DNA of 64,000 nucleotides, taken from assembly GCA_017428765.1 (NCBI GenBank), contig JAFRQF010000023.1, forward strand, positions 62,001-126,000, read 5' to 3'. Of this stretch, positions 50,308-58,451 are shown piece after piece. Both the position numbers and the translations under genes were made by a program. The notes beneath the pieces were generated by a model. That model did not search any database. It was not told where the DNA came from and was given only the letters and a program-made list of their open reading frames with translations. This stretch comes from Erysipelotrichaceae bacterium. Its GTDB lineage: Bacteria; Bacillota_I; Bacilli_A; Erysipelotrichales; Erysipelotrichaceae. Numbering within the stretch: position 1 is the first letter of the stretch; the number at the start of each line of letters is the position of its first letter.

Positions 50308-52467
50308 ATGAGTATAAGAATTGCCTTAGCCGGTAATCCGAACAGCGGCAAGACGACGCTGTTCAACGCTCTGACCGGCTCCAATCAGTTCGTCGGCAAC
50401 TGGCCTGGCGTAACTGTTGAGAAAAAAGAAGGAAAACTGAAAGGACATGACGATGTCATCGTCACTGACCTTCCGGGTATCTATTCCCTTTCTCCATACA
50501 CTTTGGAGGAAGTCGTTGCCAGAGAATATCTGATCAGCGAAAGACCGGATGCGATATTGAATATCGTTGATGGCACCAACCTTGAAAGAAACCTGTATCT
50601 GACCACACAGTTAACGGAACTCGGCATCCCGGTCGTGGTCGCCATCAATATGATGGACCTCGTCGAAAAGAATGGCGATACCATCAATCTGGATGTCTTA
50701 TCCAAGGAGATGGGCGTCAAATTCGTTTCGATCTCCGCATTGAAGGGCACCAATGTCGACAAGGCGGCGGAAGCGGCAGTCGATGCGGCAAGAAACGGCA
50801 AGACCATTCCGATGCATACCTTCTCAGGTTCCGTCGAACATGCCCTGGCGCATATCGAAGAGGCCTGTGTCCACGGCCTGCCGGAAGAACAGCAGAGATG
50901 GTATTCCATCAAGCTGTTCGAAAGAGATTCCAAGGTCATGGAAACTCTCAAGCTCGACCAGAAGACGCTCGATCATATCAACAAGGATATCGAGGCTGTG
51001 GAAAATGAAATGGATGACGATGCGGAATCGATCATCACCAATGAAAGATATATCTATATCGGAAACCTTCTGAAAGGCATCTATAAGAAAAAGACGGCCG
51101 GGAAGCTGACGGTATCCGATAAGATCGATAAGATCGTCACCAACAGAATATTGGGTCTTCCGATCTTCGCGCTCATCATGTTTGCCGTCTACTGGCTGGC
51201 AATGGGTCCGTTCGGAACCTTCCTTACCGACTGGACGAATGATGTCTTTGCCGGATGGCTGACCGATGGCGCAGCTTCCATCATGGAAAGTCTGGGTGTT
51301 GCCGGCTGGCTTTCATCCTTGGTATCCGACGGTATCGTCGGCGGTGTCGGTGCCGTTCTCGGTTTCGTACCGCAGATGCTGGTACTGTTCCTGATGTTAT
51401 GTATCCTGGAAGATGTCGGTTATATGGCACGTGTCGCCTTCGTTATGGATCGTATCTTCCGTAAGTTCGGTCTTTCCGGTAAATCCTTCATCCCGATGCT
51501 GATCGGCTCCGGATGCGGTGTTCCGGGCGTCATGGCTACCAGAACGATCGAAAACGAACGTGACCGCCGTATGACGATCATGACGACCTGCTTCATCCCG
51601 TGCGGAGCGAAGCTGCCGATCATCGCTTTGATCGCAGGTGCCGTATTCAATAAGGCATGGTGGGTATCTCCTCTTGCCTACTTCATCGGTGTTGCCGCGA
51701 TCATCATCTCCGGCATCATGCTGAAGAAGACGAAGCTGTTCGCCGGCGATCCGGCGCCGTTCGTCATGGAACTTCCGGCTTACCACGTACCTTCGATCAC
51801 CAATGTCTTAAGAGGTACTTGGGAAAGAGGCTGGTCATTCATCAAGCGTGCCGGTACAGTCATCGTCTTATCTTCCGTCGTCATCTGGCTGCTGAACTCT
51901 CTGTCCTTTGAAGGCGGATTCCACTATCTGGGTGAAGATGGTGAAGGCGCTTCGATCTTAGAGAACATCGGTTCCTTATTTGCCTGGGTATTTGCGCCGT
52001 TAGGATTCGGCACATGGCAGGCGACCGTCGCAACGATCCTGGGTCTCGTCGCCAAGGAAGATGTCGTCGGTACGATCGGTACTCTGATCTCCATGGAAGA
52101 TCTGCCGGACTTAGTCGAAGGCGGCGAAGAGATCATGGGCGTTCTCGATGTCTTCTTCAACGGTTCTGCCGTTGCGGCATTCTCCTTCATGGTATTCAAC
52201 CTTCTTTGCGCTCCTTGTTTTGCAGCAATGGGTGCGATCAAGCGTGAGATGAACAATGCCAAGTGGACAGCGATCGCCATCGCTTACATGTGCGTGTTTG
52301 CCTATGCAACATCCTTATGCATCTACCAGATCGGCTCTGCGATCAACGGCAAGGCCAACATCTTAGGTCTGATCTGCGCGATCGCGATCATTGCCTTTGT
52401 CGTATACATGCTGTTCAAGCCTTATAAGGAGTCAGAGACACTGACACAGGAAGTCAGAATCAAATAG
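50308..52467 (+). CDS. feoB: Ferrous iron transporter B
   Basis: A 719-residue Fe2+ transporter. N-terminal G domain: G1 GNPNSGKTT (9-17), G2/G3 WPGVTVEKKEG and DLPGIYSL, G4 NMMD. A helical GDI domain follows, then the membrane part with two Gate motifs: SFIPMLIGSGCGVPGVMATR and PCGAKLPIIALIAG, and later ATVATILGLVAKEDVVGT. GGGGGAAAAATCG precedes ATG 50308. It is in an operon with two feoA genes and a small Cys-rich protein. Confidence 0.96.
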   Translation: MSIRIALAGNPNSGKTTLFNALTGSNQFVGNWPGVTVEKKEGKLKGHDDVIVTDLPGIYSLSPYTLEEVVAREYLISERPDAILNIVDGTNLERNLYLTTQLTELGIPVVVAINMMDLVEKNGDTINLDVLSKEMGVKFVSISALKGTNVDKAAEAAVDAARNGKTIPMHTFSGSVEHALAHIEEACVHGLPEEQQRWYSIKLFERDSKVMETLKLDQKTLDHINKDIEAVENEMDDDAESIITNERYIYIGNLLKGIYKKKTAGKLTVSDKIDKIVTNRILGLPIFALIMFAVYWLAMGPFGTFLTDWTNDVFAGWLTDGAASIMESLGVAGWLSSLVSDGIVGGVGAVLGFVPQMLVLFLMLCILEDVGYMARVAFVMDRIFRKFGLSGKSFIPMLIGSGCGVPGVMATRTIENERDRRMTIMTTCFIPCGAKLPIIALIAGAVFNKAWWVSPLAYFIGVAAIIISGIMLKKTKLFAGDPAPFVMELPAYHVPSITNVLRGTWERGWSFIKRAGTVIVLSSVVIWLLNSLSFEGGFHYLGEDGEGASILENIGSLFAWVFAPLGFGTWQATVATILGLVAKEDVVGTIGTLISMEDLPDLVEGGEEIMGVLDVFFNGSAVAAFSFMVFNLLCAPCFAAMGAIKREMNNAKWTAIAIAYMCVFAYATSLCIYQIGSAINGKANILGLICAIAIIAFVVYMLFKPYKESETLTQEVRIK

Positions 52468-52488
52468 TCGCAAGAAAGGAGTTTCGGT

Positions 52489-52674
52489 ATGACTTGGTTG
52501 GAAGCAAATATGGGAAACATCATCGTGCTCGCTCTGGTCGGCGCACTGCTGTATGTCTGCGCAGCATCACTGATCAAGTCGAAGCGAAACGGACTTCCCT
52601 CATGTGCCTGCGGCAAGAACTGTGCGACCTGCGCACTTCGATATGCCCATGGCATGGCTCACAAAAAAGCATAA
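52489..52674 (+). CDS. FeoB-associated Cys-rich membrane protein
   Basis: A 61-residue protein with one membrane helix (about 9-29, GNIIVLALVGALLYVCAASL) and a cytosolic Cys cluster CACGKNCATCALRY, as in the small proteins encoded after FeoB in Firmicutes. AAAGGAG precedes ATG 52489. Probably helps Fe2+ transfer or electron/redox control of FeoB; the exact job is unknown. Confidence 0.87.
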   Translation: MTWLEANMGNIIVLALVGALLYVCAASLIKSKRNGLPSCACGKNCATCALRYAHGMAHKKA

Positions 52675-52680
52675 TACTGT

Positions 52681-52714
52681 AAAGGAGGGTACCTGCGGGT
52701 GCTCTCCTTTTTTT
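52681..52714 (+). terminator. Terminator of feo operon
   Basis: AAAGGAG pairs with CTCCTTT with inner TACC/GGTG pairs, then TTTT. Confidence 0.85.
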
Positions 52715-52885
52715 CATTAAGTGCCCGATTTTGTGAAAAAAGTATCAGGATGGGTGGCCTCACGCCGTGAAAAAGTGTTAGAATCAATATAGGTACTTGA
52801 TATTACATTATTAATTCAAAACTATAATGGAGTAATCAAGGTTTATTGATGAGTATCGTTAAAATTCTTGAAGGTGGTGGAGAAG

Positions 52886-53206
52886 ATGAAACTGACAGGA
52901 AATCAGATCATGTATTTGTTGACGATCAAAAAGATCAGCATGAACAAGCACGTCATCCGAAGCGTCGATGTTGCTTCGCAGATGGATTATTCAAGGGCCA
53001 GCATCCATAAGATGCTTGGTACGCTTAAGAAGATGGGACTGATCGAACAGGAATACTACAGTTCGATCAAACTGACGTCGCTTGGCTCCAGAGTAGCGAA
53101 CGGTTATCTTAAAAAATACGATCTTCTGGCGCAGACGCTGAAACCGGTCGTCAGGCTTCCGGAAGGATATAATCTGGGCATCTGCAACCTGATCGAACTG
53201 ATGTAG
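52886..53206 (+). CDS. Stand-alone winged-helix protein (DtxR/MarR-like)
   Basis: A 106-residue protein with a winged helix only: LTGNQIMYLLTIKKISMNKH, IRSVDVASQMDYSRASIHKM and LGTLKKMGLIEQEYYSSIKL, similar to the N-terminal domain of DtxR-type repressors but without the metal-binding dimerisation domain. ATG 52886 with AAGGTGG 8 bases upstream is chosen over a TTG at 52868. An extended -10 TGTTAGAAT (52776-52784) and a TATAAT (52825-52830) lie upstream. It lies next to feo, so a role in metal response is possible. Confidence 0.72.
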   Translation: MKLTGNQIMYLLTIKKISMNKHVIRSVDVASQMDYSRASIHKMLGTLKKMGLIEQEYYSSIKLTSLGSRVANGYLKKYDLLAQTLKPVVRLPEGYNLGICNLIELM

Positions 53207-53239
53207 TTCCCAGTCTTTACGATAGGATCATAATGCTAT

Positions 53240-53266
53240 AAGATCAGCATGATTGCTGATCTTTTG
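53240..53266 (+). terminator. Intrinsic terminator
   Basis: AAGATCAGCA-TGAT-TGCTGATCTT followed by TTG; a strong 10-bp stem with a short T run. Confidence 0.7.
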
Positions 53267-53331
53267 TCGTATCTTCGAAAATGTGAGAATCTGTACCGAC
53301 TTATACGCAAAGAACGTCTATAATGTATTCT

Positions 53332-54690
53332 ATGAGATTCAAAGATATCGACATGCTGAACGGCTCTCTGTGGTCGAACATCTTCCTGTTCACACTGCCG
53401 GTGATGTTATCGGGAGTGCTTCAGCTGCTGTTCAATGCGATCGATATGATCGTGGTCGGAAAGTTTTCGGGATCATTATCGATGGCGGCCGTTTCTTCGA
53501 CCGGTTCCCTGATCAATCTGGTGACCAATCTTTTCATCGGCATGTCTGTCGGCTCCTCCGTCTGCATCGCCAGAAGGATAGGAAGCCGCGACTACGACAA
53601 AGTAAGAGATGCCGTGCACTCTTCCATCCTGATCGCGATGGTCTCCGGTGTCCTGCTGATGTTTGTCGGGATCGCGTTTTCAAGAAGGTTCCTGGAGATG
53701 ATGGGATCGCCGGAGGATGTGATATCTTTATCCGCCTTATATCTTCGCATCTACTTTACCGGCATGCCGGCAACGATGGTCTATAACTTCGCTTCAGGCG
53801 TTTTAAAAGCCAAGGGCGATACCAGAAGGCCTTTGTTTGCGTTACTGATCGCCGGGGTATTGAATGCTTCGCTGAATCTGTTTTTCGTCATCGTCTTCCA
53901 TATGGATGTGGCAGGTGTCGGTCTGGCTTCTTCGATCTCTTCCTATGTATCGGCATTCTTCGTCCTGTATGCCCTGGTGAAGGATGAGGGCATCGTGCAG
54001 CTCGATCTCAGACATCTCTATATCGAAAAAAGCGCGATGAAGGAGATATTACAGGTCGGCATCCCGGCGGGTCTTCAGTCGACGATCTTTTCCATTTCCA
54101 ATGTGGCGATACAGTCTTCGGTAAACAGCTTCGGACCGATCGTCATGGCGGCCAATGGCGCAGCCGGTTCGATCGCCGATTTCGTCTATACGATCATGAA
54201 TTCGTTCTACCAGTCCTGTCTGACTTTCACTTCGCAGAACGTCGGTGCCGGAAAATACGATCGGGTCTCTAGGATCTTAAGCGTCTGTCTGATCTTGGTC
54301 TTCATATCGGGCGTATTGATCGGCAATCTCGTCTATCTTAACGGAAACGGTTTATTGAACATCTATTCCGATGATGCGGCGGTCATCGCCGCAGGCATGA
54401 TCAAGCTGTCGATCTTCTGCCGTCCGTATTTCCTTTGCGGGATGATGGATGTCTTAGTCGGTTCTTTGCGCGGCATGGGCTATTCGATCTTTCCGATGTT
54501 CACATCTCTGATGGGGTCCTGTGCCTTCCGTCTGATCTGGATCGCGACTTATTTCAAAGCCCATCACAGCATCGACGTCCTGTATTTTTCTTACCCGCTG
54601 TCCTGGACGATCACGGGCCTCGTGCATCTGTGCACCTTCTTTGTCGGCTACTCGCTGCTGAGAAAGAAAGGGAGAAGTGTAAAGGCATGA
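53332..54690 (+). CDS. MATE-family efflux transporter
   Basis: A 452-residue twelve-helix multidrug/toxin exporter driven by Na+ or H+. The repeat halves are visible: IFLFTLPVMLSGVLQLLFNA and ILQVGIPAGLQSTIFSISNV. MDVLVGSLRGMGYSIFPMF near the end matches the family. ATG 53332 is chosen because TATAAT (53319-53324) overlaps an earlier in-frame ATG at 53323 and the next ATG is 7 bases after the -10, so the mRNA is probably leaderless. Substrate unknown. Confidence 0.9.
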   Translation: MRFKDIDMLNGSLWSNIFLFTLPVMLSGVLQLLFNAIDMIVVGKFSGSLSMAAVSSTGSLINLVTNLFIGMSVGSSVCIARRIGSRDYDKVRDAVHSSILIAMVSGVLLMFVGIAFSRRFLEMMGSPEDVISLSALYLRIYFTGMPATMVYNFASGVLKAKGDTRRPLFALLIAGVLNASLNLFFVIVFHMDVAGVGLASSISSYVSAFFVLYALVKDEGIVQLDLRHLYIEKSAMKEILQVGIPAGLQSTIFSISNVAIQSSVNSFGPIVMAANGAAGSIADFVYTIMNSFYQSCLTFTSQNVGAGKYDRVSRILSVCLILVFISGVLIGNLVYLNGNGLLNIYSDDAAVIAAGMIKLSIFCRPYFLCGMMDVLVGSLRGMGYSIFPMFTSLMGSCAFRLIWIATYFKAHHSIDVLYFSYPLSWTITGLVHLCTFFVGYSLLRKKGRSVKA

Positions 54691-54722
54691 ACACTGTACT
54701 ATAATATTGCTATAGAGGAATT

Positions 54723-55205
54723 ATGATAAAGAACGATTTTGAAAAAAACAATGAAGACGACTGGCTTGCTAAGGAGATTAAGCGTGAGAGCAGGATCTCG
54801 GCCTGGGACCTGGATGGGGCAAGGCAGGTTCGTCTGGAACATGAAGAAAACTGCGATGCCAGGACGGCAGCAGAGGAACATCACCGGATCCATGAAAGAA
54901 GAAGGACCGTTTCCGATGTCGCTTTGAAAGGAAAGTTGTCCGTCTGGTTCTACATCGACCTGTTTGCGGTGATGGCGCTGTTTGGCCTGTCGCTGATGAC
55001 ACCGGGAACACCGGTAATGCCGGCGATCTTCTTATTCCTGTGCCTGAACCCGGGCATCTTTGTCTGGCTCTTTCTTTTCAAGCGTTATCCCAGCGCTTCC
55101 TATCTTAAGACGGTCTTTTCGATCGCGGTATTCTGGTTCCTGTATCTGTTCCTGATAGGGAATCAGAGATATATATCGTATCTGTTATGGAGGTTATTTG
55201 AATGA
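54723..55205 (+). CDS. Membrane protein, unknown function, upstream of SPFH gene
   Basis: A 160-residue protein with a charged N-terminal half (about 1-75; MIKNDFEKNNEDDWLAKEIK, many Asp/Glu/Arg) and three membrane helices at about 78-95, 97-120 and 128-155. TATAAT at 54700-54705 and AGAGGAA just before the ATG. Its stop overlaps the next start (ATGA), so it is translationally coupled to the SPFH protein, where relatives usually have NfeD; it is not NfeD-like in sequence. Confidence 0.7.
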   Translation: MIKNDFEKNNEDDWLAKEIKRESRISAWDLDGARQVRLEHEENCDARTAAEEHHRIHERRRTVSDVALKGKLSVWFYIDLFAVMALFGLSLMTPGTPVMPAIFLFLCLNPGIFVWLFLFKRYPSASYLKTVFSIAVFWFLYLFLIGNQRYISYLLWRLFE

Positions 55206-56086
55206 AATTCATCATCATCCTGTTTGTTTTACTGATCATCGTCGCTGTCGTCGCGATCTCCAGCCTTTGTATCGTCCCGCAGGGCAATGACTGGGTCATC
55301 GAGCGTCTGGGAAAATATGCCGCGACCTGGCATGCCGGCTTACATTTACGCACACCGATACTGGAAAGAGTCGTCCGTAAGATCTCTTTGAAGGAACAGG
55401 TCGCCGACTTTGAACCGCAGTCGGTCATCACGAAAGACAACGTCACGATGAATGTCGACTCCGTCGTCTACTTCAAGGTCATCGATCCGCAGGCTCTGAC
55501 TTATGGGGTCGAGCGTCCGATCGCTGCCATTGAAAATCTTTGTGCAACGACGCTGCGCAACATCATCGGTTCCATGACTCTCGATGAGACATTGACTTCC
55601 AGAGAAAAGATCAACAACGAGACCATCAAGGTCCTGGATGAAGCGACCAACAAGTGGGGCATCGATATCACCAGAGTCGAAGTACAGAACATCACTCCTC
55701 CGAAATCCATCCAGGAAGCCATGGAGAAACAGATGAAGGCAGAACGTGAAAAGCGTGCCATCATCCTGACGGCCGAAGGTGAAAAGCAGTCTGCCATCAC
55801 CAGAGCGGAAGGTGAAAAGGAATCTGCGATCTTAAGGGCCGATGCGGTCAGAGAAGAAAGGATCCGTACCGCCCAGGGTGAAGCGGAAGCCATTCGCGCG
55901 GTCGCGGAAGCCAAGGCTCAGGCCATCGAGATGGTCAACAGAGCGGCCCCAAGCAAGGAATATCTGTCGATCCGTTCGATGGAAGCGGCAGAAAAGATGG
56001 CGGATGGCCAGGCAACGAAGATCATCGTTCCTTCCGATCTGCAGGGGGTCGCCACACTGGCGAAAGTCTTCGAAGAAAGCAAGTAA
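55202..56086 (+). CDS. SPFH-family protein (paraslipin/QmcA type)
   Basis: A 294-residue stomatin-like protein. N-terminal membrane segment FIIILFVLLIIVAVVAISSL, then SPFH: IVPQGNDWVIERLGKYAATW, ADFEPQSVITKDNVTMNVDS, VVYFKVIDPQALTYGVERPI, LDETLTSREKINNETIKVLD, then a coiled-coil helix rich in AEGEKQSAITRAEGEKESAI. Such proteins form large rings on the cytoplasmic membrane and associate with FtsH-like proteases. GGAGG precedes ATG 55202. It is the second SPFH protein in this window and is not closely similar to the one at 6874. Confidence 0.9.
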   Translation: MKFIIILFVLLIIVAVVAISSLCIVPQGNDWVIERLGKYAATWHAGLHLRTPILERVVRKISLKEQVADFEPQSVITKDNVTMNVDSVVYFKVIDPQALTYGVERPIAAIENLCATTLRNIIGSMTLDETLTSREKINNETIKVLDEATNKWGIDITRVEVQNITPPKSIQEAMEKQMKAEREKRAIILTAEGEKQSAITRAEGEKESAILRADAVREERIRTAQGEAEAIRAVAEAKAQAIEMVNRAAPSKEYLSIRSMEAAEKMADGQATKIIVPSDLQGVATLAKVFEESK

Positions 56087-56092
56087 TCACAC

Positions 56093-56135
56093 AGTCCTTT
56101 TCTTTCAGAAACTAAGAAAGAAGAGGACTTATTTT
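56093..56135 (+). terminator. Intrinsic terminator after SPFH gene
   Basis: AGTCCTTTTCTTTC pairs with GAAAGAAGAGGACT (14 bp, one wobble) with a 9-base loop, then TTATTTT. Confidence 0.85.
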
Positions 56136-56162
56136 CTGAAACTTGTGAAAAAGCAGGCAATA

Positions 56163-56218
56163 TTGAATTTTCACGAAAGACAATATAAAATATAGATATT
56201 GTTCAGATATGAACAATA
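56163..56218 (+). promoter_or_regulatory. Promoter and MarR-type operator of ATP synthase operon
   Basis: TTGAAT (56163-56168) and TAAAAT (56186-56191) are 17 bases apart, so transcription starts near 56198. TATTGTTC (56197-56204) and GAACAATA (56211-56218) form a perfect 8-6-8 inverted repeat over the start site, the form expected for a MarR dimer that would block initiation. Confidence 0.75.
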
Positions 56219-56231
56219 AAAACGATAGAAA

Positions 56232-56657
56232 ATGATCCCGATCATCGAGAATACATACGCTTCCAAAGGCTTATATCAGGAGCTGCTGAACCCCTTATGC
56301 AGAAAGTACGAGCTGACCGATACGCAGCTTATCATTTTGCTGTATCTGGAGGATTCCAATCCGGCCGATTCGGCGGCCATGATCATGCATTCGCAGCGCT
56401 TGAAGAAGTCCGTGGTCTCCAATTCGATCGCCGAGCTCAAGAAAAAGGGTCTCGTATCATCGAGCTTCCATGAAGGAAACCGCAAGACCAAGCACTTGCA
56501 GATCACCGAAGAAGCAAGGCAGATCATCGATGAGGCAAAAAAGATCCAGCAGGATTTTATCGATATCCTGACCGGAGGTCTTGAAAAGCGGGAGGTCGAG
56601 GAACTCAACTCTCTCATTGCCAGGGTCAACCAGAATATGCAGGAGTATAAAAGATGA
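56232..56657 (+). CDS. MarR-family regulator heading ATP synthase operon
   Basis: A 141-residue winged-helix regulator: LYQELLNPLCRKYELTDTQL, AAMIMHSQRLKKSVVSNSIA as the recognition helix, LKKKGLVSSSFHEGNRKTKH as wing, and helical dimerisation parts at both ends. ATG 56232 has no clear ribosome site. The stop overlaps the next gene (ATGA), so it belongs to the atp operon, and a 22-bp palindrome at the promoter is its likely target. A MarR protein as the first gene of an F-ATPase operon is not a layout I know; the ligand is unknown. The operon continues without a terminator to 63173. Confidence 0.85.
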   Translation: MIPIIENTYASKGLYQELLNPLCRKYELTDTQLIILLYLEDSNPADSAAMIMHSQRLKKSVVSNSIAELKKKGLVSSSFHEGNRKTKHLQITEEARQIIDEAKKIQQDFIDILTGGLEKREVEELNSLIARVNQNMQEYKR

Positions 56658-57007
56658 AACTGAAGATCTATCTGATCACGACGGCCATCGCCTTGTTTCT
56701 CAGCATGGGGGCATACTTCATCGACGTCAGGATCGCCTATGGGATCATGCTGTCGGCGATCTATTCCCTGATAAACATGCTGCTGCTGTCGGTATCGATG
56801 AAAGCGGCACTGGGAGCTGACAATCTCAACTACGCCTTTCTGATCCCGATGAACATCCTGCGATTCGGTCTTCTGATTGTAGTATTATATATTGCAGTGA
56901 AGAATCAGGACACCTTCCATATGGTCGGTGTCGCGATCGGTTTTACATTATTTCTGGCCGCGTTGCTTATCGATGCGCTTACAAGGAAGGGGAGGACAAT
57001 GATATGA
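56654..57007 (+). CDS. AtpI-like membrane protein of the ATP synthase operon
   Basis: A 117-residue protein with four hydrophobic segments (about 3-22, 27-46, 63-82, 90-108), the position and length expected of AtpI, a c-ring assembly or Mg2+ helper. Sequence similarity to AtpI is weak, so this is assigned mainly by position and topology. It overlaps both neighbours by 4 bases (ATGA at each end). Confidence 0.7.
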   Translation: MKLKIYLITTAIALFLSMGAYFIDVRIAYGIMLSAIYSLINMLLLSVSMKAALGADNLNYAFLIPMNILRFGLLIVVLYIAVKNQDTFHMVGVAIGFTLFLAALLIDALTRKGRTMI

Positions 57008-57687
57008 AACTGCAGACGGCATTCTTTACCATCATCATCATCACGATTGCCATGGCTGCACTTCTTTTCTATATCAATAAGAAGCTCAGAGAATTCGATC
57101 CCTTGAGTGAACCCAAGGGCATCGTCTTATTGACGATCATGTATGCGGAGATGATCGACAATCTGGTCAAAGGAAAGACCAATGAGAAGGTCGCCAAATA
57201 TCTGACGCCTTACATCATGACCGTTGCCGCTTACATCTTCCTATGCAATATCGCAGGCCTTTTTGCCTTGGAGACACCGACGTCCAATCTGTCGGTCACT
57301 CTTGTCTTAGCGGCGATCACCTGCGTGTTGATCGAAGTCTATTCGGCAAAGGCCAGAGGGCCGAAGGGTTACATCAAATCGTGGTTCGAACCTTTTGCCC
57401 CGTTCGTCGTACTGAATATCATGTCGAAGATCTCGACCCTGTTATCGCTCTCGCTTCGTCTGTTCGGCAATATCCTTTCAGGCGGCATCCTGATGTCAGT
57501 CATCTACCAGATGCTCGGGGCGATCTCAAGATACATCCCGCTGATCGGCGACAAGCTCAATGTGATGGGCGTCATCGTGGCTCCGGTCTTACACTTCTAT
57601 TTCGATCTGTTCTCCGGCGTCATGCAGGCGTTCATCTTCATCACACTCACATCATCATTCATAGGCAAAGAACTGCCTAACAAATAA
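57004..57687 (+). CDS. atpB: ATP synthase subunit a
   Basis: A 227-residue Fo subunit with five or six membrane helices. The essential arginine is in LSLSLRLFGNILSGGILMS (near 151), and the C-terminal helix APVLHFYFDLFSGVMQAFIF has the conserved Gln. It provides the ion path next to the c-ring. ATGA overlap with the AtpI-like gene ensures coupled translation. Confidence 0.93.
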   Translation: MKLQTAFFTIIIITIAMAALLFYINKKLREFDPLSEPKGIVLLTIMYAEMIDNLVKGKTNEKVAKYLTPYIMTVAAYIFLCNIAGLFALETPTSNLSVTLVLAAITCVLIEVYSAKARGPKGYIKSWFEPFAPFVVLNIMSKISTLLSLSLRLFGNILSGGILMSVIYQMLGAISRYIPLIGDKLNVMGVIVAPVLHFYFDLFSGVMQAFIFITLTSSFIGKELPNK

Positions 57688-57709
57688 AGTTCACGAGGAG
57701 GAAAAATAT

Positions 57710-57940
57710 ATGGAAAAAGCGTTAATGGCATTTGCGGCAGCAATGTGCGTCTGCGGCGGTTGTGTCACGGGTATCTACGAAGGCAAGGTCGCTGTTCAGG
57801 CAGTCGAATCCATCGGCAAGAATCCGGATGCTGCTGACAAGATCCAGTCTATGGCGATCGTCGGTGCTGCGATCTCTGAGACATGTGCTATTTACTGTCT
57901 GCTTGTCGCTTTCCTGATCATCTTCATCCTGGGAGCTTAA
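57710..57940 (+). CDS. atpE: ATP synthase subunit c
   Basis: A 76-residue hairpin. Helix 2 carries the ion-binding carboxylate E57 with T58 and Y62 (SETCAIY), matching the Glu-Ser/Thr-x-x-x-Tyr of Na+-type rings. In helix 1 the site that is Gln32 in Ilyobacter is E24 (YEGKVAVQAVES), exactly 33 residues before E57, so the ring has two carboxylates per site as in Fusobacterium nucleatum. The usual Gly-x-Gly-x-Gly of helix 1 is changed to MCVCGGCVTG, and five cysteines occur in all. GAGGAGG precedes ATG 57710. Na+ coupling is likely but not proven. Confidence 0.92.
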   Translation: MEKALMAFAAAMCVCGGCVTGIYEGKVAVQAVESIGKNPDAADKIQSMAIVGAAISETCAIYCLLVAFLIIFILGA

Positions 57941-57941
57941 A

Positions 57942-58451
57942 ATGCAGATCGTAGATATTCTGGAACTTCTGGTCCCGGATGTCTGGACGGCCATCACCCA
58001 GTTATGTGCGACAGCGATACTGTTTTTTCTGATGTACAAGCTGGCGTGGAAACCGGTCAAGAAGATCCTGGATGAAAGAAGCAAGTTCGAACAGCAGAAG
58101 CTTTCAGAGGCTGCTGCCCTCAAGGAAGAGAACGAAAAGACCGCGAAGGAAGCCAAGAACATCATTTCCGATGCCAACAGAGATGCGGAAATGATCGTCA
58201 AGGAAGCCAGAGAAGAAGGCCAGAACCTCAAGAACGAACTGATCGAAGAGGGCAAGAGGCAGTCCGCTCAGCTTCTGGAGAACGCAAAACACGATATGGA
58301 GATGCAGAAGGCCAAGATGATGGAAGAGATGCGCTCCGAGATCGTCGATACTGCGATCGCTGCAGCCGAGAAGGTCCTGCAGAACAACGTGGATCCCGAT
58401 GCGGAAAGGCAAAGCATCAACTCTTTTGTCAAGGAAGTGATCTCTAAATGA
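57942..58451 (+). CDS. atpF: ATP synthase subunit b
   Basis: A 169-residue stator subunit with one N-terminal membrane helix (about 15-35, [20 protein letters not shown]) and a long charged helix ([20 protein letters not shown], then [20 protein letters not shown]) that dimerises. Its stop overlaps the start of the delta-alpha fusion by 4 bases, so the b stator partner and the fused subunit are coupled. Confidence 0.93.
   Translation: MQIVDILELLVPDVWTAITQLCATAILFFLMYKLAWKPVKKILDERSKFEQQKLSEAAALKEENEKTAKEAKNIISDANRDAEMIVKEAREEGQNLKNELIEEGKRQSAQLLENAKHDMEMQKAKMMEEMRSEIVDTAIAAAEKVLQNNVDPDAERQSINSFVKEVISK

Noticed and set aside
53253-53786. 177-codon + strand frame overlapping the MATE gene start
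   Set aside because: Out of frame with the clear MATE protein, composition rich in Arg/His, no domain.
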